This document shows, piece after piece, positions 18,801 through 28,400 of a DNA stretch of 64,000 nt. Where the stretch lies: positions 470,001-534,000 of the forward strand of contig NC_090160.1 of NCBI RefSeq assembly GCF_017916325.1, written 5' to 3'. This stretch comes from Leishmania martiniquensis. Lineage: Eukaryota; Euglenozoa; Kinetoplastea; Trypanosomatida; Trypanosomatidae. Below the pieces are notes generated by a model, which had not been told where the DNA came from, did not search any database, and saw only the letters and a program-made list of their open reading frames with translations. Position 1 is the first letter of the stretch, and every line of letters starts with the position of its first letter. A program made the position numbers and the translations under genes.

Positions 18801-21477
18801 AGCCTCCGATAACGCCCGCTGCACTATTGCGGGCCCTCGAGCCGGCTGAAGAGTATAGGAAGTTCAAGACTTCACTGCGGCCTCCGCCAGCGCCAAACAG
18901 GCTCATGTTGCCACCATAGCAATCAGCGCTGTCGATGAGGCTGCGCTCGCGCTGTAGAGCGCCACACGGCGTCGACACAACAGCCAGTCCAGCCCAGAGT
19001 GAATTCACCGGTTGGCACAGCCCTCCCGCCGTGGTGCTTGGCTGCGAGGGGGAGACTGAAGAGAAGCCGAGGCGACACCGCGGGTCGACAGCAGTGCCAA
19101 GCAGCGCCATCCTCGGCTGGCAGAGCTCAGTATTTTGCTGGAAGAGTGCCTGATCCGCTGTGGTGCCACTGCAGCCGTTGCTCCCCGAGGCCATCTTTGG
19201 TTCCGTCCGGGAGGATACTTTGCCCAGTGCACTAAGCGACGACGTCGCAGCCGACACGTACTCGACGTTCACAAGCGAGTGCAAAGGCAGACGTACATTG
19301 TAGTCGTGCACCACCTGATACGCACTCGTGTTGGCGGAGGCGGTGCTGGTGACTGGCGACGATGCGTCCCGCTCGTTGCCCACCGCGGGGGCCTCGCTGT
19401 CCTCCTTCCCGGCCATGCCGCCGGCGCCACTGCCTGCATCTCGGTCCATGATGCGAGCCAAGCGGACGATGCGCAGCGCCCCTTCCTCGAGGTTGCCAAC
19501 GGCAAGCTCCAAATTGAAGCTAAACTTCCATGAGAAGGTGTAGAAGGTGCCGTACCGCGCCGCCGCACCTTCCATTCGGTGCTGCAGCACCTGCGTCAGC
19601 CGATGTGAGGGTGGGGGGGACTGCGCCCCGGGCCAGGTGCGCGACAGCGACCGCGGCGGAGGGTCCTTGCGGTACTCGACCAGCGTCAGCACGCACCCGG
19701 AGTGCAGCGCCGAAGCAGCGCCGACTTCTGGAGAGGTGGCACCGCCGTTGTAGGGCACAAGCGGCGACGCTGCGCTGCTGCCAGTTGTGAACTCCTCGGC
19801 GATGTGTTCTGCGCTCGCCAGCGCCGCAGGCTCCTCATCATGCCACCCAACGTGCCGGCTCGACTTCGGCGCTGCCTGGGCTACTGCCAACGACGTCGCT
19901 TTGGGAAGGGAGAAGAGACGCGGCGGGCTACCGCCCGACTCGCCCCGTCGGCCCTCCGCCGGTACGAGTGGCGAGGCCTTCACGCCGCGGTTGACGCTCG
20001 CGACGCCACGATGCAGACTTACTGCAGAAGCGTCGATGCCGCCGTCCACCTGGCCCACGCATGCCCCCATCATGTCAAGGTTGTGCCTGTCGGCGTGCCG
20101 CCAGATTGGACCGTTGTCGTGTCGCCTTCGGGTCCCCATTGCTCCTGTCGAGGTCATTAACTCGTCCTCTCCAGGCCAGACAGATTGCGACAGCACACCC
20201 ACAATAGGCAAGAAAGGGTGGCAGTAGAGGAAGGCCGCGCTCAGCGTACTGAGTCGCACCTCGCACAGCGGCGCCTCCGGCTGGTCGGTGTCGAACAGGA
20301 AGAGGGTGCCACGCTCGCCCCCGACAGCGACTGTCCCGTTGGCAGGAAAGTAGTCGCTGGAGACGAGAGAGCCGGCCCCCGCCAGAAAGCACGAGGCGAC
20401 CAACTCAGTCCGCACCCCCGCCATCTGACCGCCCACAGCGACGCGAGCGATGCGGCTTGTGCGTGCGTCTCGATTCAGGGCCTGATAAGCAAAGGCGGCC
20501 GGCATTACTGACACGCTGCATGAAATCCCCTCCAGGCTCAGCAGCTCCTGCCGGCGTGCGGCGGAGATGGATACCTCGTACCATTCCACCCACCCCGAGG
20601 TGTAGCCGACCAGCACCAGCGGCTTATTGCGCATCCATGTAATCGTGGAAGGAGCGTCTCTGCGGCACAGACCACGCGCTACGCCGCCACCCTTGTACGG
20701 CAACAGTGAGGCGGATGCGGCGGAGTCAGAGGTGGGGTCCAGCCTATGACCTGCAGACGGCCTCCCGCCCACCGTGGCAGCAGCGGCACTGCCGATAAAG
20801 GGAGGGGAAGAAGGATGGCCACCACCACCACCTCCCCCCTGTAACGGAGATTGTAAGGTTGCAGAGGCGGTCAACGGCGAGGGAAGCTGGCAGGCGGCCA
20901 TGCCGCTGTCGGAAGCATTAGCTGACGCCAAGGACGCGGAGGCATGACTCAGGGTAGAGATCGATTCGTTCTGCCCGCGCTGCAGCTGCTCACGCAGGCT
21001 CTGCGGGTCCTTTCCTCTCACGTACAACAAGAGATCCTCCTGTAGCACGGCGAGAGCCAACAGGCCGTTGGAGGCGCCGATAAACGCCATGTCAGTGCCA
21101 AAGACGGTCCGATTCGCCATGCTGAAGCAGCACTGCGTTGCTTGAAAGGGGCTTGGCAGGGTTAGGGTGCGCTGAATGTGCATGCGCGTTTCGGTAGTGA
21201 AGTGCACCTCTTGCTGGGCGGCACTGTGCCCTGCTTCGGGGCTAATGGAAGAGACAGCGGCAGGAAAGGGTGGCTGACTGGAGCGCTGCGTAGGCGCGCT
21301 GCCTACTTCGCTCGCGCCTCCTCCCGTGAGTAGGTTGTGCGCCTCTGCCGCATCGCCAATACCGCTCGACGCCACGCGACGGTAGCGAGCGCAGTCTACC
21401 GTGAAATATGTCAGAACACCGTTTGTCAACGACCCAAACGCGTTGTGCGAGTCCGGCTGGCACGAGAAGTACTTCAT
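15856..21477 (-). CDS. Mios/Sea4-type GATOR2 (SEACAT) subunit, paralogue B
   Basis: The protein has 1,873 residues. The C terminus (from about residue 1814) is the zinc-binding module of the Mios/WDR59/WDR24 family: CAVC, then AWCTSCGHGGHAYHLQSWF, then HRRCPVNGCDCHC. Further features fit Mios: KLCVCGEQ near 1786, DRVALAVVMEA followed by IVDSTGDFQ near 1394 (family pattern Y/I-VD-x-TGD-x-Q), and WWAAAYRSFLDDE near 1620. The N-terminal half has WD40-like strands, e.g. VAVGGERGTLFLFDTDQ. GATOR2 acts at the lysosome or vacuole and relays amino-acid status to TORC1. Human Mios has about 875 residues; the excess here is low-complexity insertion. The neighbouring upstream gene is a second member of the same family. 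WDR59 is the main alternative because its C-terminal module is similar. The ATG at 21477 is the first after an acceptor near 21612. Confidence 0.72.
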   Translation of the reverse strand: MKYFSCQPDSHNAFGSLTNGVLTYFTVDCARYRRVASSGIGDAAEAHNLLTGGGASEVGSAPTQRSSQPPFPAAVSSISPEAGHSAAQQEVHFTTETRMHIQRTLTLPSPFQATQCCFSMANRTVFGTDMAFIGASNGLLALAVLQEDLLLYVRGKDPQSLREQLQRGQNESISTLSHASASLASANASDSGMAACQLPSPLTASATLQSPLQGGGGGGGHPSSPPFIGSAAAATVGGRPSAGHRLDPTSDSAASASLLPYKGGGVARGLCRRDAPSTITWMRNKPLVLVGYTSGWVEWYEVSISAARRQELLSLEGISCSVSVMPAAFAYQALNRDARTSRIARVAVGGQMAGVRTELVASCFLAGAGSLVSSDYFPANGTVAVGGERGTLFLFDTDQPEAPLCEVRLSTLSAAFLYCHPFLPIVGVLSQSVWPGEDELMTSTGAMGTRRRHDNGPIWRHADRHNLDMMGACVGQVDGGIDASAVSLHRGVASVNRGVKASPLVPAEGRRGESGGSPPRLFSLPKATSLAVAQAAPKSSRHVGWHDEEPAALASAEHIAEEFTTGSSAASPLVPYNGGATSPEVGAASALHSGCVLTLVEYRKDPPPRSLSRTWPGAQSPPPSHRLTQVLQHRMEGAAARYGTFYTFSWKFSFNLELAVGNLEEGALRIVRLARIMDRDAGSGAGGMAGKEDSEAPAVGNERDASSPVTSTASANTSAYQVVHDYNVRLPLHSLVNVEYVSAATSSLSALGKVSSRTEPKMASGSNGCSGTTADQALFQQNTELCQPRMALLGTAVDPRCRLGFSSVSPSQPSTTAGGLCQPVNSLWAGLAVVSTPCGALQRERSLIDSADCYGGNMSLFGAGGGRSEVLNFLYSSAGSRARNSAAGVIGGSSVRGRAVGGSGPQLKENALAAAMLQPFREGALVACRMHNHGGHGGKSGIQSGADPTSSHWPAPSNITSISTRQLKQQRRRPRDPRAPAITVPSYAKTSTKNEIASAALISAEQRFDLHGALRIGPGNVSCVAGMNAAGEVASVPIEVRAVSAWHEEGSVFVGLGPTLYAADLVSIQGIEQLMRRRYAAGFGLSSLANLAAVKKVRGFGSEDVALLFSYVATLESVSLVASWGPVPSLMELLGSSPVARRGAAQREAAARVQACLGPAWHATTKACVFHEDLCCLLVLRALRWLPSSLAEEARQPWRSILQLPSLADAVSVLGESSPNVDIERAVAVEVTHGHYHEAAELLLRFASRSPSYGAIAALLRRPAEAQSMVCNSDPRVCASFRASLSPWLLVVFHCLCGPCEEPLRFQSHGAIAAVEGRHDGAAAVQTSLPLHLYRHSALPFWDRVALAVVMEAGTTAALSHVMQEALLPECSPMQAVLLQHGIHLRTFAAMQEIVDSTGDFQLGACLFARLGVLTTAAALAFPFLLDSETSAAAATERTLTASLAAHSLPLELTGSPELSVTSPAYQLYGYSVGGDAGGYDDGNGEGPGRDSVHGRFPFSYLRSSRRRRSATQPPPALAGDEEGSMENGVAHTAWLVRNSALPPPPPPSANAHGAVRLRRSADVSAVGGSLSPGHVLRAAVSPRDEGMCDDDGNDSGDDSDLGAYGIDDADADVPWVWWAAAYRSFLDDEQAFVRRTTFDVECQQLRSRAFLARDGGAAAATSSPSAALASAAEAACIGRCGGGYHHLHSTPRQDAEMVSLSRSSPFPVDLASMPVVQGAARGAVAAVSTASGGDAGIDQSLPAGAPSFPSSATPFFACLRSSGAAHVASISPPYASASMRSIESKLCVCGEQHTGTQLIRSLLSICSTRPTRCAVCLEPVRRGAVEVATAFAWCTSCGHGGHAYHLQSWFRTHRRCPVNGCDCHCDEDSSLY

Positions 21478-22413
21478 GGGGTGTTCGAGGGAGGAGAAAA
21501 CGGTGGGGGAGGGAGCGGAGCGGCAACGGCGGCGACCGCACGCACCGAGGGTGTAAAGGATGCAGTGCCGGTTGAGCAGGGAAAAAATGCAATACAGAGC
21601 GATGCAAGCGGCTGCTTGAACGTTTCACGTCTGGACGGAGGGGCGGCAAGGGCGGCAGGGTGGGGAACGGAGGCTCTCTTACTCGCTCGCAAACGCCGCG
21701 CTGTCTTCTCGACCTGCGTGCGCCTGTGTGGGAGGCTAAGTGGTGGTCGAGCCCGCCTGTCCCCTTGCCCTTGCCTCCTCCGCCTCCTGCAGCTGGCGTG
21801 AAAGTCAAAGTGCGCGCGTGCTGTGTGTGGACAAGTTCGCATAAGCCGAAAGTGTGAGGCACGGGCGCGGGTTTGGGGCAGAGATGGCGAATGCCGGCGA
21901 GGGCACGGCGCCGGAGAGTGGCGGCGGTTTGGTGCGTGAAGACAGCGATGCAACAGGCGCGCGTGCAAGCCGAGCACATATCGGCCGGGGGTGGAGGAGA
22001 AGGACAGAGACAGAGGGTGGATGGGGAAACGCAAGGGCGGCATGGGGAAACGAAGGAGAGGAAGACATAGGGTGCGGGTGCGGTGCCCCGACACAGACGC
22101 TGCCGCTCGTTTCCCCTGTTCTTTTTTTGTTCGAGGGGCGATGAGAGACAGACGGATGAGGAGGAGGGCGAGGCCAAGCACAGAGCGCGCCACAGCGGCC
22201 CCCCACCCTGAGCTGCCAATCTCTACACCCTTTCGCCGCCGCTCGACGCTGCGAGCGCGCCTGCCGGTACAGCACATCCGCCTTTCTTCTGCGCTTCGGT
22301 CGCCCCATTTTCTTCGGTCCTTTCAGAGTGATGCGATAAGCCGTCGAGGTGAACGGAGCTGACAAAGAGGGAGGGGCGGGGGTGGGCGAGACAACAGGCG
22401 CCGGCGACCTGTG
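21478..22413. other. Intercistronic region between the two GATOR2-like genes
   Basis: About 940 bp. The minus strand has pyrimidine tracts at 21490-21523 and 21630-21665. No AG occurs from 21611 down to the start codon. No convincing gene was seen; plus- and minus-strand ORFs overlap each other and are low in complexity. Confidence 0.65.
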
Positions 22414-25400
22414 CTAGGAGAGATGAACACTGTCGCAGCAGTGGCAGGGGCAGTTCTCGACGGCGCACTTTGTGTGCTTGCTGAACCACTCTCGCAGGTG
22501 GCACCAGTGGCCGCCATGCAGGCACACGCTGCACCATGCGAAGAAGCGCTCCGGCGGCAGTTCCGTCGCGCGGTGCTCCATGCGCTCACCGCACACGGTG
22601 CACATTGGCGACTGCCACTGTCGGCACTCCGGATTGCCGCACGGGATGAGCTGCTTGCGGGTCATGTTCGTCGAGGTCATGGACGAGATGGAGCTCTTGC
22701 TCGGTGCCGTCGCGTGCATCGCCTGACCGCAATTGCACCGCAGCTCCACAGCTCGGTGGAGGGCCTCGTTGGCTCCTGAGATGGTCCCACCAGAAGTCGC
22801 GGCAGCCTCGCGCAGCGAGCGGTCGCGGTCAGCAGTCGTGCTGGCGGTGGTCTGCGCAAACCGGTTCAGCGTGCGCTCCATCATCATGGCGGTTTGCGTG
22901 GACATCAGCGCCGCAGCGGAGGTGGCACCAGTTGCTGCACTGAGGTCTCCCCCCAGTGCGCCCAACGCGCCAGGAAATCCATTTGGCCGAGGCATGCGGC
23001 CACTCGAGAGAGTCGGTGCGGACACTACTTGTGGAGCACCGGCAGCGGCTTCACCAACACCGCCGCCACGTGTGGCGCCTGCAACGATGGCACCCGAGGC
23101 GGCACTTGCCAGGTCGCTCGCTGCAGCGCTGTGCGCGTCCACCCAGCCGTAGTACGAGCTGCTGCAGCCGGATGGGCCGCTGCCGCCCCCGCGCTTCTCC
23201 ACCTCCTCTCGTGCCTTGACGAGCTTCACAACCTGCAGGTCGTGCTGACTGCGCCACATGGCGAGCCCCTGGCCATTGAGCAGACTCCGATATGCGTCAC
23301 GCCACATGCGAACAGTGGGCGAGAGCACATCGCAGAATGCCGCCGCGTAGCTCAGAGGTGCCTGCACATCGCCGCTCTCGTCCACGTAGCGCTGCAGTGC
23401 GTCACAGCCGTTGCCGACCCCCTCCACCACTGTCACTAGCAGCAGCGAGCACCCGCAGATGGGGGCGAAGTGATCAGCAGATGCAGCAGCCTTCAGCACG
23501 AAGGTGCCACTAGGGTCGCTGCCGTGGGAATCCGCGCTGCCATGGGCAGCTGAGGTGCCAGGCAAACTAGGGCCGTGACACTCAAGAGCCGCCGGCAGCA
23601 CAGCAGCACCAACGGACGAGCTCTCCGCCGCCTGCGAGGGTAGGCCGGTCGGCGGTGCGCACTTTGCATCGATGCGCCCCTGCTGCTGCGCCTCCATCCC
23701 GGGTGGCACTGGTGTTGAGGGGGGCGAGGCGTATTGGCTTTCAACGGCCGGCCGTTGGCCCGCCGTGCCGCACGTGGAGATGGTTGTGTAGCCCCGATAC
23801 TGCTGCCGCACCAAAACCTGAAGCACCTCCATCAAGTTGGCGAGGTGGCCGCTGTGGTACCGCGAGGGCAGGAGCAGCGCCGTGGCGAGGGCCACCTTGT
23901 CGGAGAGCACGAGGCGCGGATACCTCTCTAGCAGGCGTCGCACCATCGCCTTCTGCTGTGGCACTGTGAAAAGGACATCGAAACGACTGGCAGGCTCCGT
24001 CTCTGCAGCGGTGCTCCTAGTTCCACTCGTGGTGGCGCCGTCACTGGCGCTGACCACGCTCCCAGCATCCGACGGCGGCGTCCCATCCTCTGTTGCTGCC
24101 GCGCCGCACGACTGCTGGCGCATCACGAGCTCCACATAGGTGAGCGTCAAGTGGACCCAAAATGTGACACCAGTACAGTCGCCTGCCGCCAGACTCATCA
24201 GCGTTGTCTGCCGGTTGCGCGCCGCAGACAGGGTGAGAGCGATACTGGGGTACAGCGCGTTGTGCCCACCGTACAGTGCCAGCAGCTCGGAGGCCTCCTG
24301 AAGACGGTCTAGTAGTACCAGCACGGCTACACGACGCTCCAGGGCCTCCTGCAGACTTTGTTGGCCTAAGCCGTCGCCCTGCACGAAGAATTTCTCTGCA
24401 GGATGAAGATGGCTTTGGCCCTGCAGAGGCGGCGACCGAGTCGTCTGCACCTCACGGAGCGTTTCGGCGGCAGCACTGCTGCTTGTCCCCTCGCCCGCTG
24501 GGGCGTGCTCAGCTGGACCATCAACAAGACAGAACGCAGGTGGTGATATCCAGCCCATGGACTGGAGCACCAGCTGCCGCAGCATGCCGATCACCATGGG
24601 ATATGTCGGACGGTGTGCCGCGCCGTCTCCCGCAGCGCCACCGGTCGCCTCGAAGGATCCCGCTCCACCCTTGACGCGTGGCGGCGCCGTATGGCTCACG
24701 CCAGCGTTGATAGCTGGACCCCTGAAGTGCGCTGGAGGCGGTGTGAGGCCACTATGAATGCCTGCAGCGGCGGCGCTGAATGGGTGCAGTGATAATGTCG
24801 GCGGGCCTTTGTGTCGCTCCACAGTTCCAGCCGCCTCGCCAGCTGCCGTTGCGTTGGTCGACGCGAGCTGTCGGTGGTGCTGGCTGAGGCGAAACTGCGA
24901 GGAGAGTCGGCTGCCGCTCAGCCCCAGCTGCCGCCGCAACTCACGCTCCGACCCCAGCAGCTCCAGCAGCCCCGGCACTGCCCGCTTCAGGCCCAAAACG
25001 AGGGATAGCGACGACGCTGCCGGCCCCGTTGCTGTGCTGGCGCTTCTAGGTTTTGGTGCCACCAACACAGAGCTGGGGAACAGCAGCTGTGCTGCACAGC
25101 AGCCGTAAAGGAAAGTGGCGTACGCCTCCCGATCTACACCCTCACGCAGGAGCACTGCCAAGTTGTGCAGCGGGTCACATGCGAAGCCGCTACGCAGCCG
25201 CCCCCACCAACGCTGCGTACGCTCGAGTCGGTGGAATTCACAAAAGCTCATCTCTTGCGGAATGGTCGTTGCGGCTGCTGGCGCGGCGGCGCCTCGGCTC
25301 AGTGCGGATATGGTGCCCGTCCACGGCTGTGGCAGCATCGGCCCTTGAGAAGCGGGCCGACGGTGCGGCGACGCAGCGACGGCCTCTCGCAAGGGGACTC

Positions 25401-28400
25401 GAAGGTCAAGCGTCTCCCCCTCGTGGCGGGCGCCGCTGGGGCCGCTGCAATGCTCGCCCGTGGGAGCAGCCGAGCCGCCAACGCCCACCAGAGTAGGCCC
25501 AGCTTCCGTGCAAAGCCCAACGCGCGGGACGCCTTTAGTTGCGGCGCCGCTGCCGCTAAACGCTCCGGCAGTCCCTGTCTCCCCCATGCTCAGCAGGCCA
25601 TGAGCGGTAGAGTGAACAGAACCAAAGCTGGGCTGCTGCCCCCCCTCCTTGACGCCAGCGGCGACGCGATGCTCATAGTCATCGGGGACCGCCGCGGTGG
25701 CGTTGGCCCGTATCGTGCTCCTTACGTCCTCCTCCTCTTCATCCTCGACCTCGTCCAGCAGACCGAGCCCAATCAAGTCCATCGGTCTTCCCTTCGGTCT
25801 GGCCGCCCCCGGCGAAACGTCAGCACCAGCAGCAGCACAAGCCCCGCCGCCGCCAGTGACAGAGCTGCCGGTGCTTGAGAGCTGCACTCCATCAGCGATG
25901 CTGTCGCCTGATGCGCGTGGCTTATTCGCGGAAGAAGCAACGGTGGCCACGCCGGCGGCACCTGGGCGCCCACCCGGCAAACCCAATCCCCCGTTGAATC
26001 CGGGTCCAGAAGAGATAAAAGCAACTCCGCAAGACAACCCTATACCATCGGCTACTTCGGCAGCAGCTTGGCGCTCCAACTGGTCCAGCACGGCCTCTTC
26101 GTACACGTAGCTCGCTGTCTTGTGCGCCGTGGAGGGGTGAGTGAGGAACGCGTTGGGGCCGGCGGCGACCAGTGCTGTGCTGCTGCCGAGGCTGGTTGCC
26201 GTGCTGCCGCCCGGGTTGTACACCTGCGTGTACAGCTCCCCGTTCTTGGCATTTAGCAGCAGCAGCTGTGGCAAGTCTGCACGACAGCCATGCGCCATCA
26301 CGCTGCCATCAACGTCGCCAGCACCACCCTCTGCGGGATGAGCACCGGGAGCAGCGCCGTGGTGAGGGCCGGCAGCGGACACTCCGCCTCCACCGCGGTG
26401 GTGCGCCTGCGTGAGGCCCAGAATACCTCCAGTGCCGATCATCTTCGCCGACTCCGAGACGGAATGGCATACCCAACCGACCGCAGCGGCAGGCACGCGA
26501 GACGGCAGCCGGCACTTGAGGGCAGACTGCGCCCTCACATGGACGTGCACTAAAGCGTTGCTTCTGTCGGCGATGGGGGGCTCAACTGTGCCGGTGCCAT
26601 CGCCAGAGAAGCCGGAGTGACAGCTGCCGGAGTCGTCCATGAAGTCGTCCTCAGCCTCGGCCTCTGTCCCACTGCAGCCGCTGTTCGCAAGGTTGCTGTT
26701 GCTCACGCCCCATCGATCCGCCTCCTGCTCTCCGCCGCTGGTAGAGCAGTGATGCGGTGGGCCGCTGCTGGGAACACGGCGGCGGCGACCGCGGCCAATC
26801 CCGCAACCTCCTCCAGCACCCCCCAAGCCAAGCCCACTCGGGCTCAGGTGAGGGCTAGCTGTACTGCCATAGTGATGCGACGCCACGACGACAGGGCCGC
26901 CTGCAGGGGAGCGCGACGGTGCGAGCTCCTTGAAGGCGTGCGCACGCAGACCGCCGTCGCGTGTCGTGCCAAGCACCACCCCCACTTCTGTCGCGCTCCA
27001 GCACAGGGAGGTGTACCCCGCGCGCGTGAACACCTGGTACGCCACCGGCCGCGTCGCCATGCGCACATCCCACAGCTGCACAATGTCCCGCACTCGTGAG
27101 GTACCCACCGTGGCGACGTACCGCTGCGAGGGATGACACGCCACCTTCTCAGCACTGCAGAGGACGTATGGGGCCGCACTGTCCGCTGTGCGGGCGTAGA
27201 TAGGGACGCCGAAGACCTCGGGCGGTGCCCCGAGATACGTAACGCCGTCGTGGGAAGCGCGAAGATCGAGCAGCTCCGCGTAGAAGCCAAGCCCGTCGCG
27301 ACGCCGCGCGGCGACAACCGTCAGGTGGGACTGCGGCATCCAATCCAGCGCCGTCACGGGGCCTAGCATTTTCTTATGCTGAACCACACTGTATGAGAGG
27401 TGGTCTCCGCCAGCGTATGCCGCCAGACGGGCACCACCGACACCGCCGCTAGCGAGCGCACCGGCCCCTGCGGCGCCTGCACCACCGGCGGTAGACACAA
27501 AGAACGGCTCGGTAGTGCCGTTGTCGCTCGCGCTGCAGCTCGCGTTCGTGGGGCTGCAGCACCTGCGCTCCATGGTGCCTGTCATGTACTCGACATCCAG
27601 CAGCTGCACCGCACCGCTTTGCCGGCCCAAGGCCAGTATGGCCGAGTTGCGCGGATCCCACCCCGACGCGGTGACGACGCGCTCATGACAAGACACCGCT
27701 CTCTGCACAGGGAGCCCCTCCATTGTCGCCGGCGCCACCCCTCCGAGCACGTCAAGTCCATCATTGCAGGACGAGCCAGCAGCGCCTGTTAGACTACCAA
27801 GGCGGCTGCTATCTGTCCCACCACCGCGACTGCGCCGCCCGCCATCAGCACTCGCCTCGCCTGTCCGGTGCTCGCCACCGCCTTCGCCGTCGTCCTCGTC
27901 CTCATCCGACATAAGCGCGTTGTTCCGCAGTGAGGGGTCCGCTGCCGCGTTGGGTGGTGTGGCGGCCCGCTCGCTGCTCGCAGCGCTGTGTATCGGGAAG
28001 GAGGTGCTCACCGGCGCGCCAAGGCCACCAGAAAACGGTCGCGGCGGGCGCGGTGTCAACAGCGGTGCTGTGATGCCACTGCCACCGGCTAGTCCACTGT
28101 ATACGCCGGTTCCACACCGTCGCATCTGCAGAGCCATGGGTACGCGGAGAGGTGACAACGCCGTGGTATCGCTGCGTCCGATCCAGCTCAGCCCGTCCGC
28201 ATTCGCCACAAAGAGAAGCAGGCAGTCTGTGGCGCAACTGAGGGAAAGGGCAGTAGGGGCGGCAGCGGTCGAGGTAGCGCTATCAGTACGGGGGCCAGCG
28301 CCGCCGCTGCCACCAGCGCGCCTGGATGATGATGTCTGCGGGCCTACGGCATAGGACCCACTATACCCCACCGCACTGCTCCCGCTCATGTGGCTTGACG

